A stretch of 64,000 bases of DNA from Vicinamibacterales bacterium (GTDB lineage Bacteria; Acidobacteriota; Vicinamibacteria; Vicinamibacterales; UBA2999): assembly GCA_041394705.1 (NCBI GenBank), contig JAWKHS010000009.1:1-64000 (forward strand), given 5' to 3'. Every line of letters starts with the position of its first letter. Positions within the stretch are counted from its first letter, which is position 1. The position numbers were made by a program, and so were the translations under genes. The notes under the pieces were generated by a model. It was not told the DNA's origin. It saw only the letters and a program-made list of their open reading frames with translations, and ran no database searches. This document shows, one piece after another, positions 55,518 to 63,369 of the stretch.

Positions 55518-56045
55518 TCAGCGTCCCCGCGTGAGACGGCTGGCGATCTCGTCGGCGACGGTGTCGGCCAGCGCCTCGATCTCGGCGGGCGTCCGGTCCT
55601 GGATCGGGTGCCGGACGTAGACGGCCTCGAAGTCCGGACGCCCGAGCGCGGCCGCCTGGGCCCGCGCCGCCGTCGTGAACTCGTGGGTCGCCACCGGCAC
55701 GGCCGGGATGCCGAGGCGCTCAATCGCGATCGTGTCGTGCAGACTGCACGTGGTGCAGCTCCCTCAATCGGCGAGGGCCTCGACCACGGCGTCGGCGCCG
55801 CGCAGGGCCTCGAGGATCTCGGGGCGCGCCGGTTTCGTGTAGGTGGCCTTCTCGACGCGGACGATCCCGGCGACGCCGAAGCGCCGGCGGAGCAGGTCGT
55901 CGAGGCGATCCAGGAAGACCCGGCCGCCCGGCTTGGTGATGTCGAGGAGCGCGATGGTCGCGCCGGTCAGGGCGGCGAGGCGCGGGGCCGCGATTCCTGG
56001 CGACGCGGCGGCGTCGTTCATGGGACTCACGATCGTGGTCGGCAT
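55518..56045 (-). CDS. UGSC-family selenoprotein with in-frame UGA (Sec94)
   Basis: The frame from ATG 56045 to the stop at 55518 has 175 codons and is open except for one UGA at 55766-55764. Reading it as selenocysteine gives ADUGSCTTCSLHDTI, the UGSC motif for which the family is named, with Cys97 and Cys100 close by. Sequences on both sides fit one protein: an N-terminal Rossmann-like half (TGATIALLDITKPGGRVFLD) and a C-terminal half (IERLGIPAVPVATHEFTT). GAGGAG upstream supports the start. A 6-bp hairpin with a GUC loop follows 19 bases after the UGA. The redox reaction is unknown. The gene starts 10 bp after the thioredoxin-fold gene. Confidence 0.88.
55736..55766 (-). promoter_or_regulatory. 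Bacterial SECIS-like hairpin after the Sec UGA
   Basis: On the minus strand CGTGCA (55750-55745), loop GTC (55744-55742) and TGCACG (55741-55736) form a perfect stem-loop. The loop begins 19 bases after the UGA and has G first, which fits the known bacterial SECIS layout (16-37 bases, small loop with an early G). Confidence 0.7.
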
Positions 56046-56055
56046 GGCGTGCTCC

Positions 56056-57546
56056 TCAGGGAATCGGGTAGGTCACCATCTGGCTGCCGCGGGGGCCGCT
56101 CGCCCATCCCTGCAGCATTGCCGAGAACTTGCCCGCCGTGCCGCCGGCCACGACGATCTTGATGGCGTCCGGCGCGTGGAACTTTCGGTAGCACGGCTCG
56201 CCGTCGATCACGGTTTCCTCGTAGCTCCCGCGTCGGTTCGCGCCTTCGCCGGGGTCGTCGCCGTCGAAGCACCGGAGCGGCACGCCGGTGTGCTCGAACA
56301 GATAGGACCGCACGTCCTGCTTCGTCCAGCCGTCGGCCGCGATCGTCCGCGCATGCTCGGGCGCCAGAATCAGGACCACGTCGCAGACCCGGCAGACGCG
56401 ATACGACCAGGCGGTGGCGAGCGAATAGGTCATGGTCTTCAGCACGCCCCGGGCGGTGCGGGCCGCCTGCTCGGAGATGCCGTGCGGCGCCCCGGCCGCG
56501 AAGACGCTCAGCGTGCTCTCGTCGGGCCGGAAGCCGAGCTCGACGTGCAGCGGCTCCCAGGGACTGACCTCCTCGTGCTCGGCGATGCAGTACGAGAACT
56601 TGCCGGCGTTGCCCATCGTGGACATGTCGATGGCGTCGGGGCGCGCGCCCCCGAGGTTGACGAGCATCAGCTGCAGCGCCCGGCCCACGGCGCTGTTGGC
56701 GCGGGCCACGTTGCTGAACAGGTTCTGGCCCGCGTGGAAGCCGAGCGCCCCCCGCACGGGCCCGTTCACCACCACCAGCGGCGCCACGAACTGCGTGGTC
56801 GCCTGCACGCCGTGCGCGTTGAAGCGCTCGTCGCACACGGCGCGCACGAGCGGCACGAGCACCCGCATCATCGACGGGAGGCACCCGGCCATCACGGCGT
56901 TGGCCGCGATCTTCTCGACGGTGGCTTCGCCGTAGCACGGGGGAATCCGCCCCACGACCTCGCGCGGCTCGAGCGGGACGGCCGCGAGCATGCGGGCGAC
57001 CCGCTCCGGCGTCGGCGGCACCACCGGGAGGGGATCGCCGAACGCGTCGCGGCAGAAGTCGATGGGATCCGCGTCGTCCGGCACGTCCAGGCGCAGGGCG
57101 CGCTCCCCGCGGCCGGTGCCGACCTTCACCGCGGGCGCCGCCTCCCCGTCGGCGGGCGGCTCGAGATGGCGGGACGCGCATCCGGGCTTCGAGGCCGGCA
57201 GGCCGTCGTGGGGCGTCGCGACGGGCCCGCGGCCGCACAGGGCGGCGATGTCGTTGACCGCTGTCTTGTCGAAGCCGGGTTCGATGCGCACGGGGTGCCC
57301 CGCATCGTCGAAGAGGACGAGGGACGGCACCGTCTGCAGGCCGAGGGCGCGCGACCTGATCCAGCCGGTGTCGAGTACCACCGGGAACGTCACCGCCATC
57401 TGCTCGACGAACTCGCGCGTCTCCCGCTCGCCGTCCTGCGAGACACCGACGAGCGCCACGCCGGCCCGCGACAGCGCGTTCGCGTACGGCACCATCAGCC
57501 GGCACGTGGGGCAATCGGCCTGGAAGAACAGCTGCACGTCGGGCAT
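56056..57546 (-). CDS. Thioredoxin-fold protein with large C-terminal domain, partner of the UGSC selenoprotein
   Basis: This 496-residue protein starts with a thioredoxin-like domain, CPTC motif at C12-C15 (FFQADCPTCRLM), cis-Pro region LQTVPSLVLFDDAG, to about residue 105. A linker with DGLPASKPGCASRH follows, then a ~330-residue domain rich in Cys and His (CRDAFGDPLPVVPPTPERV, IPPCYGEATVEKIAANAVMAGC, GNAGKFSYCIAEHEE, YRVCRVCDVVLI) that I do not recognise. The last part resembles no common enzyme. Gene order suggests the thioredoxin domain reduces the selenoprotein or the C-terminal domain's substrate. Confidence 0.7.
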   Translation of the reverse strand: MPDVQLFFQADCPTCRLMVPYANALSRAGVALVGVSQDGERETREFVEQMAVTFPVVLDTGWIRSRALGLQTVPSLVLFDDAGHPVRIEPGFDKTAVNDIAALCGRGPVATPHDGLPASKPGCASRHLEPPADGEAAPAVKVGTGRGERALRLDVPDDADPIDFCRDAFGDPLPVVPPTPERVARMLAAVPLEPREVVGRIPPCYGEATVEKIAANAVMAGCLPSMMRVLVPLVRAVCDERFNAHGVQATTQFVAPLVVVNGPVRGALGFHAGQNLFSNVARANSAVGRALQLMLVNLGGARPDAIDMSTMGNAGKFSYCIAEHEEVSPWEPLHVELGFRPDESTLSVFAAGAPHGISEQAARTARGVLKTMTYSLATAWSYRVCRVCDVVLILAPEHARTIAADGWTKQDVRSYLFEHTGVPLRCFDGDDPGEGANRRGSYEETVIDGEPCYRKFHAPDAIKIVVAGGTAGKFSAMLQGWASGPRGSQMVTYPIP

Positions 57547-57659
57547 GGGCTGGCCGCCATCCTACTGCACGGGCCGAGCGGCCGCCGCGAGGCGCCTCGT
57601 CGAACCGTGGCCGGTCCGGCGCCGTCCAAACGCTAGGACGATCGAGTAGAACGGATCCC

Positions 57660-59723
57660 ATGAGTGTCCGCACGCGGCTGATCCTGGCGTTCCTGTGCCT
57701 GTCGGTGCTCCCGTTGAGCGCCGTGACGCTGTATTCCTACACGTCGTCGGTCGCCGCGTTCCGATCCGCGGTCGAAACTGAGGCGGGCCAGGCGGCGGAC
57801 GACCTGCAGGTGCGGCTGGACACGGTCACGGCCGAGCTCGGCACGCAGGTCGGCCGGCTGTGGGAGCCCGTTGCCGCGCCCGCGGCGGCCGCCACCGACG
57901 TCGAGGACGTGCCCACCGAGGTGCGGGTCATCGAACGCGTGGCGAGCATGCTCGGCGATTCGGCCCGCCTCGTGGACCGCGTCGAGTTCACGCCTCTGGA
58001 GAGCCAGCCGCCCAACGCGCCGGTGCCGCCGGCAGGCCGTGCGCCGCTGCCGCCCAGGCCCGCGCGGGCGCCCGGCGCCCCCTCGGCGGCGTCCGCAGCA
58101 GCGCCCCCCACGCCCCCCGCGCCACCGACGAAGGTCGTGATCGACATGCGGGAGGCCATGGCCGGCCTGGAGAAGGAACTGAAGGCGGAAGGACTGTCGG
58201 CGGACACCTCGGCGCGGCTGCGCAAGATGGCCGAGCACCTCGGACCCATGGTGGAGCAGGGCATCGCAGCGGGCGTCCGGATCGCGGGGGCCGCGACGAA
58301 GTCCGCGCTGGAAGCCGCCTCGCAGGAGATGCACGACCGGGCCCGGGCCCGCGCCGCGCGCGCGCGGGCAATGGCGGCCGAGGCACACACGGCGCGGCTC
58401 GCCGGCGAGTCGCTGGCCGTGCCCGTCATCCGCGACGGGCGCATGGTGGGCAGCGTCAACGCGCGGCTCAACCTCCCGCAGACGCTGGCGTCGGTGCTCG
58501 GCAGCGCCCGCGCGTCGCAGGGCGAGATTCCCTTCGCCATCGACGCCGACGGCAAGGTCTACGCCGCCAACCCCGACCAGGACGCGCAGCTCGCGTCCCT
58601 GGACGTGGCCTCGCTCGGGGGCGCCGGCGTGCACCAGCAGGGCGACTGGGTAATCGTGACTCGCGACACGCCGTCGGACATCACCTTCGGCATCGCCCGC
58701 CCGATCGACCGATCGCTGCAGGAGATCAGGAACGCGTCGGTCCGGAGCCTCTCGCTGGGCCTCGGCGTCATCGCGTTCGCCGTGATCGGCACGGTGCCGC
58801 TGTCCCGGCGCATGACCCGGAACCTGTCCACGCTGACCGAGGGCGTGCAGCGCATCGCCCGCGGCGACTTCTCGGCCCGGGTGCCGGTCCGGTCGTCGGA
58901 CGAGTTCGGCGAGCTCGCCACGGCCTTCAACGGCATGGCCCACGACGTGGAGCAGCACCAGGCGCTCGTCGTCGAGCGTGAGCGGCTGCGCCGCGAGCTC
59001 GAGCTGTGCCGGCGGATCCAGACCGAGATGCTGCCGCACGCCTCCCTCCGCCTGGGCGCCACGGAAGTGAAAGGCATCTCGATTCCGGCCCGGGAGGTCG
59101 GCGGCGACTTCTTCAACTACTTCGAGCTGCCTGGTGGACAGGTGGCGGTACTGGTCGGCGACGTCTCGGGCAAGGGCATGAGTGCGGCCCTGCTCATGGC
59201 CAACATCCAGGCCACGCTCAGGGCGCGCCTTCCGCTCGAGCCGGACCTCGCGAGGCTCGCGGCCGCCATCGACACGGAGATCGAGAACTCGACCCCTTCG
59301 GGGGTCTACGCCACGCTGTTCCTGGGCGTGCTGGATCCGGCCGGGAAGACGCTGCGCTACGTCAATGCCGGCCACCACCCGCAGTTCGTGATCCGCGGCG
59401 AGGACATCGAGCCGCTGTCCACGTGCGGCATGCCGGTCGGACTCTACGCCGGCCACGGCTACACCGAGCGGACGGTGCAGCTCGCCGACAACGACGTGCT
59501 CTTCTTCTACACGGACGGCCTGGTGGAAGTGGAGAACGAGGCGGGCGACATGTTCGGGGCCGCGCGGCTCGAGACCCTCCTGCGCGCCCACAGCCGCCAG
59601 GGCGTGGACACCCTGCTCGAGCGCGCCGAGGACGGCGTGCGCCGCTTCCGCGGCAATGCCGACCCCTTCGACGACGTCACGATCATGGCGCTCCGGCTCG
59701 GTGAACGGCCCCAGGCCGGCTGA
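57660..59723 (+). CDS. Membrane receptor with HAMP and SpoIIE-type protein phosphatase
   Basis: This 687-residue protein has an N-terminal helix (about 7-27) and a periplasmic sensor region of about 330 residues that includes a Pro/Ala-rich stretch (about 115-160) and helices. A second membrane helix lies near residues 360-380 and a HAMP domain follows (LTEGVQRIARGDFSARVPV). The PP2C-like SpoIIE domain runs from about 435 (EMLPHASLRLGATEVKG, REVGGDFFNYFE, VGDVSGKGMSAALLM, FFYTDGLVEVEN, DDVTIMALR). Such receptors control anti-anti-sigma switches; no partner gene is adjacent. Confidence 0.92.
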   Translation: MSVRTRLILAFLCLSVLPLSAVTLYSYTSSVAAFRSAVETEAGQAADDLQVRLDTVTAELGTQVGRLWEPVAAPAAAATDVEDVPTEVRVIERVASMLGDSARLVDRVEFTPLESQPPNAPVPPAGRAPLPPRPARAPGAPSAASAAAPPTPPAPPTKVVIDMREAMAGLEKELKAEGLSADTSARLRKMAEHLGPMVEQGIAAGVRIAGAATKSALEAASQEMHDRARARAARARAMAAEAHTARLAGESLAVPVIRDGRMVGSVNARLNLPQTLASVLGSARASQGEIPFAIDADGKVYAANPDQDAQLASLDVASLGGAGVHQQGDWVIVTRDTPSDITFGIARPIDRSLQEIRNASVRSLSLGLGVIAFAVIGTVPLSRRMTRNLSTLTEGVQRIARGDFSARVPVRSSDEFGELATAFNGMAHDVEQHQALVVERERLRRELELCRRIQTEMLPHASLRLGATEVKGISIPAREVGGDFFNYFELPGGQVAVLVGDVSGKGMSAALLMANIQATLRARLPLEPDLARLAAAIDTEIENSTPSGVYATLFLGVLDPAGKTLRYVNAGHHPQFVIRGEDIEPLSTCGMPVGLYAGHGYTERTVQLADNDVLFFYTDGLVEVENEAGDMFGAARLETLLRAHSRQGVDTLLERAEDGVRRFRGNADPFDDVTIMALRLGERPQAG

Positions 59724-59792
59724 CCGCGCCTCGGAGCGCCGGTGTCGAGCGGGTGTGCGGGCGGGACCGGATCGCCGGCCCCGCCGCGGGCC

Positions 59793-60875
59793 TCACCGTG
59801 CGTTGGAGAGCGTGATGCGCTGGACGCGCCAGTTCGCCATCTCGCCCACGAGCAGTTCGGTGTCGCTCCGGCAGTCGAGCGAGTTGGCCAGGCCGAACTC
59901 CTTCGGCATGCGGCCGGCGCGGCCGAACTTCCCCGTCACCGTGCCGTCGAGGCGCACCTTGTAGATGGCGGCGTCCTCCATCCCGTCGGGATCGCCCGAG
60001 TGCGCGATGAAGAGCGCTGGATTCGCCCCCTTGGTGATGCACATCGCCTGCGGCGTGCCCACGCCCGAGAACTGGCGCTGGAACGTGCCGTCCTTGTCGA
60101 ACACCTGGATGCGTTTGTTGCCCCGGTCGGCGACGTAGACGAGGCCGGCGGCGTCGATGGCGATCGCCTTCACGCCCTGGAACTGGCCCGGCTCGCTGCC
60201 GGTGGAGCCCCAGTGCCGGATGAAGCGGCCGTCGGGATCCAGCTTCACGACCCGGTTGTTCGCGCCGATGCCGTCGGCGACGTAGATGTTGCCCGCGGCG
60301 TCCCACGCGACGTCGGCGGGGCTGCTGAATCCGGACCCCGGGATGCCTTCGCCCGGACGGCGATTGGCGTTCGCCGCGCCGCCCCCGCCCCCGCCGCCTC
60401 CGGGACCGCCCTCGCGCGGCCGGACGTTGATGGCTTCCGGCTTCCGGCCGAGCACCAGCGCCACGCGGCCCTGGGTGTCGAACTTCACCACCTGGTTCGC
60501 GCCCTCGTCGATCGTCCAGACGTTGTCCTGGGGATCGACCCGCAGGCCGATCGCGTTGTTGAACCCGTAGACGTCCTGTCCGAGCTCGCGGACGAACTTG
60601 CCCGCCGGATCGAACTGGAACAGGCGCGAGCCGTTGCGGTAGAAGGTCCGGTTGTCGCCGATCGTCCCGTAGGGATGGCCGGTGCGCGTGTAGACGAAAA
60701 TCTGGCCCTTCGAATTCGTGCCGACGCCGCCAATCTCGCCGACATAGACGTCCGCCGGCGTCTTGAGCAGGTCGGCGACGGACGTGTAGGCCATCTCAGG
60801 CGCCGTCTGCGCCCCGAGCACCGCCGCGCCGCCCACGATCGCGGCGCCCACGGCGAGCCATGACGCGCGGATCAT
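59793..60875 (-). CDS. Secreted NHL-repeat beta-propeller protein
   Basis: This 360-residue protein has a signal peptide (about 1-23) and six propeller-type repeats, e.g. GLRVDPQDNVWTIDEGANQV, DVAWDAAGNIYVADGIGANN and AIAIDAAGLVYVADRGNKRI. A Gly-rich insertion (PGGGGGGGGAAN) near residue 165 lies in one loop. Similar proteins are lactonases, amidating-lyase-like enzymes or pure binders; no active site is assigned. Coupled by ATGA to the upstream NHL gene. Confidence 0.82.
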   Translation of the reverse strand: MIRASWLAVGAAIVGGAAVLGAQTAPEMAYTSVADLLKTPADVYVGEIGGVGTNSKGQIFVYTRTGHPYGTIGDNRTFYRNGSRLFQFDPAGKFVRELGQDVYGFNNAIGLRVDPQDNVWTIDEGANQVVKFDTQGRVALVLGRKPEAINVRPREGGPGGGGGGGGAANANRRPGEGIPGSGFSSPADVAWDAAGNIYVADGIGANNRVVKLDPDGRFIRHWGSTGSEPGQFQGVKAIAIDAAGLVYVADRGNKRIQVFDKDGTFQRQFSGVGTPQAMCITKGANPALFIAHSGDPDGMEDAAIYKVRLDGTVTGKFGRAGRMPKEFGLANSLDCRSDTELLVGEMANWRVQRITLSNAR

Positions 60876-61960
60876 CGCTGGCCTCCCTGCGCCGTCGAGG
60901 CGGGCATGGGCTTCAGCAGGATCTTCTGCGAGCGCCAGTCGTTGATCTCGGCGGTGTAGATGACGTTCGGATCGCGGCAGTCCATCTGGTGGATGGTCGC
61001 GAACTCGCCGACGGCCTTGCCGGCGCGTCCGAACTTGCCGACGATCGTGCCGTCGAGCTTCATCTTGTAGACCTCGCCCGTGTACTCCGCCGGGCCGGCC
61101 GGCGCGCTGTCGGGCCAGGAGTTGGAGACGAACAGGAACTGCTCGCCCGGATCCTTCGGGCCCGGACCGCCCGAGACGCACACGGCCCAGGGGTTGCCCA
61201 CCTGGTCGTAGTTCGCCTTCCAGTTCAGGTCGTTGTCGAGCACCTGCACGCGGGCGTTGCCCCGGTCGCCGACGTAGACGTTGCCCTGGAAGTCGGTGGC
61301 GATCGAGTGGGGCGTGTTGAACTCCAGGTTGGCGGTGCCGCGCTTGCCCACGGCCTTCACGAATCGTCCCTCCTTGTCGTACTTCACGACGCGCGCGTCG
61401 AAGTAGCCGTCGGAGACGAAGATGTTGCCCTGCTGGTCGAACGCCACGTCGGTCTCCCGGCCGAAGCGGTACTTCTCGTTCCGGCCGTGGTAGGCGCCGG
61501 CGCCCGGCATGTTTCCGATGCCCTTCACCGGATCGTCGCGCCGGCCGATCGTCATCAGCACGCGGCCCTCGGGACTGAACTTCACGATCGTGTCCGTGCC
61601 CTCGTCCACGGCCCAGATGTTGTCCTGGGCATCGACTCGAACGGAGTGGGCGAACGCGAAGCCGTAGTTGCCGCGACCGATTTCCCGGATGAACGTGCCC
61701 GTGGGCCCGTACTCGAAGAGCCGCGTCTCGTTGGCGCGGTGATAGATGAAGACGTGCCCCTTGGAGTTGGTGGCGATGCCCATGTTCTCGCCCGTGTAGA
61801 TGCCGGGCGGGTTCTTGAAGAACCCGGCGACGGCTTCGTGCGGGATCACGGGCACGCCCGTGGCCTTCGCCCGCGACTGCGCGCGCAGGGCCGGCACGGC
61901 GACGGCGGCGACCAGGCCGAACACGGCGAGCATGGACAAGGCGGACGGCATCCGCTTCAT
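60872..61960 (-). CDS. Secreted NHL-repeat beta-propeller protein (paralogue)
   Basis: This 362-residue protein has a signal peptide ending ALRAQ (about residue 28) and the same repeat plan as its neighbour: SVRVDAQDNIWAVDEGTDTI, DVAFDQQGNIFVSDGYFDAR and SIATDFQGNVYVGDRGNARV. The two share repeat order and length, so they are tandem duplicates. Function unknown; the pair starts from the divergent region at 61961-62155. Confidence 0.82.
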   Translation of the reverse strand: MKRMPSALSMLAVFGLVAAVAVPALRAQSRAKATGVPVIPHEAVAGFFKNPPGIYTGENMGIATNSKGHVFIYHRANETRLFEYGPTGTFIREIGRGNYGFAFAHSVRVDAQDNIWAVDEGTDTIVKFSPEGRVLMTIGRRDDPVKGIGNMPGAGAYHGRNEKYRFGRETDVAFDQQGNIFVSDGYFDARVVKYDKEGRFVKAVGKRGTANLEFNTPHSIATDFQGNVYVGDRGNARVQVLDNDLNWKANYDQVGNPWAVCVSGGPGPKDPGEQFLFVSNSWPDSAPAGPAEYTGEVYKMKLDGTIVGKFGRAGKAVGEFATIHQMDCRDPNVIYTAEINDWRSQKILLKPMPASTAQGGQR

Positions 61961-62040
61961 GGCGACTCCTCCTGCAGCGCCCGTGGGGAGGCCACGGCCG
62001 AGCGCAGCGACTCTACCCGACACGGACGAGCCCGGCAAGA

Positions 62041-62059
62041 CGCGATCCGCCGGATCGCG
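62041..62059. promoter_or_regulatory. Perfect palindrome in the divergent promoter region
   Basis: CGCGATCCG (62041-62049), C, CGGATCGCG (62051-62059) is a perfect 19-bp dyad. Just downstream GAGACAA repeats at 62080-62086 and 62091-62097, 11 bases apart. Both lie between the NHL pair and the gene at 62156 and may bind a regulator. Confidence 0.5.
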
Positions 62060-62155
62060 GCCGTCCGACGAAGATGGGCGAGACAAGATCGAGACAATCG
62101 GGAGCCGCGTGCGGGCGTCGGCCGCGCGACGGCATCCCAGGCGTAGAGTGGTGGC

Positions 62156-62947
62156 ATGCCGACCGTCCACCCCGCCGCCCGTGCCCTCGCGTTCGTCCTG
62201 CTCGCCGTGCCGGCGGGGGCGGCCGCGCAACCCGCGTCCCCGTCCCGTCCGGACCTGTACAAGTTCGTCACCATCCAGGCGGCGCCGGGAGAGCTCCCCG
62301 AGCTCCTGGCCTTGTACCGCCAGCGGGTCCCGGTCCTGGCATCGAATGGCGACGAGCTGCCGGTCGTGGTCCGGCACTCCCAGGGCGACCGGTGGGATCT
62401 GCTCCTCATCTATCCCATGGGCAGGAGCTTCGCCGAGTTCTACGCCCCGGAGCGCGCCGCCAGGCGCGACCAGGCCGCCAAGGCGTCGGGCGTGACGAAT
62501 GCCGCGTTTCAGGAGCAGCTCTACGCGCACATCGCCTGGCACGAGGACGTCTTCGTCTGGGGCCCGCCGCTCGCGGAGCTGCGGGCCTACGTGGCCGGGA
62601 CGACGGTGGCCCACCTGGAGATGATGCAGGCACGGGCGGGCCAGCACGAGGCGTTGACGCGCGAGCGATACATGGAGAGCGACTTCAACGTGAACCGCGG
62701 ACGGCCCCGGATGCTGGTCTTCACCCACGAACAGGGGGCCGCCTGGGACGTCATCACGCTGGACGCGTGGAAGGACTGGCGCCAGTACGGCGAGGCGCAG
62801 ATGGTGCCGTCCGCCGTCTCGGAGGCGGCCGCCACGAAGGCGGGCTTCCCGAACGCCGATGCGGTCGGGGTGACGATGCGGCGCTACATCAACACCCACC
62901 ACGACACGCTGGGATCGTTCGTCCCGCTCGCGCCATCCATGAAATAA
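62156..62947 (+). CDS. Secreted protein of unknown function
   Basis: This 263-residue protein has a signal peptide ending AAAQ (about residue 23). Two similar halves are hinted at by the paired patterns FVTIQAAPGELPELLALY and LEMMQARAGQHEALTRERYM, reminiscent of dimeric alpha-beta barrel (ABM-like) repeats. No catalytic motif is recognised. Confidence 0.55.
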   Translation: MPTVHPAARALAFVLLAVPAGAAAQPASPSRPDLYKFVTIQAAPGELPELLALYRQRVPVLASNGDELPVVVRHSQGDRWDLLLIYPMGRSFAEFYAPERAARRDQAAKASGVTNAAFQEQLYAHIAWHEDVFVWGPPLAELRAYVAGTTVAHLEMMQARAGQHEALTRERYMESDFNVNRGRPRMLVFTHEQGAAWDVITLDAWKDWRQYGEAQMVPSAVSEAAATKAGFPNADAVGVTMRRYINTHHDTLGSFVPLAPSMK

Positions 62948-63072
62948 ATCCGGCGCGGCCGTCTACGAGCGTAGAGTCGAGGTTTGGGCGGCTGTCGGGA
63001 CGCGCGCGCCGGCCGGCGGAGCACGGTCGGGCGCGACGGTGTGGCGTCCCCGCTGCCCACAGGAGGTCTGCG

Positions 63073-63366
63073 ATGGCGAAGACGGCCAAGAAGACGACCA
63101 CCTCCCGGACGCACGCGAAGCGCGCGGGCAAGCCGGTCACGCAAGCCCCACGCGGCATCAGGGCGGCACGGGTCCGGCCGTCGGCCAAGGATCTGGACAT
63201 CCGCGACCGGCTCAAGGTTGGGCCGCGGCGTCAGGCCGGGCCGCCGCTGACCGGGGCCACGCACCCCACGCTGGCAGCCAAGGCCATCCGCGAAGAGGTC
63301 CTGCCCCCGCCGACGAACCCGTCCACTCGACGCCCGACGAACAGCCGAAGCTCGAAGAAGAGGTGA
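63073..63366 (+). CDS. Small basic protein of unknown function
   Basis: This 97-residue protein is rich in Lys and Arg at both ends (AKTAKKTTTSRTHAKRAGK; STRRPTNSRSSKKR) with a short central stretch including AAKAIREEVLPPP. AGGAGG at 63061-63066, 6 bases before the ATG, supports the start. It could bind nucleic acid, but there is no direct evidence. It ends 3 bp before the next gene. Confidence 0.6.
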   Translation: MAKTAKKTTTSRTHAKRAGKPVTQAPRGIRAARVRPSAKDLDIRDRLKVGPRRQAGPPLTGATHPTLAAKAIREEVLPPPTNPSTRRPTNSRSSKKR

Positions 63367-63369
63367 CCC

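Noticed and set aside
55518..55700. A separate small gene downstream of a short truncated one
   Set aside because: Both pieces are in the same frame, separated by one UGA and joined by continuous coding sequence carrying the UGSC motif; a selenocysteine codon explains all of it.
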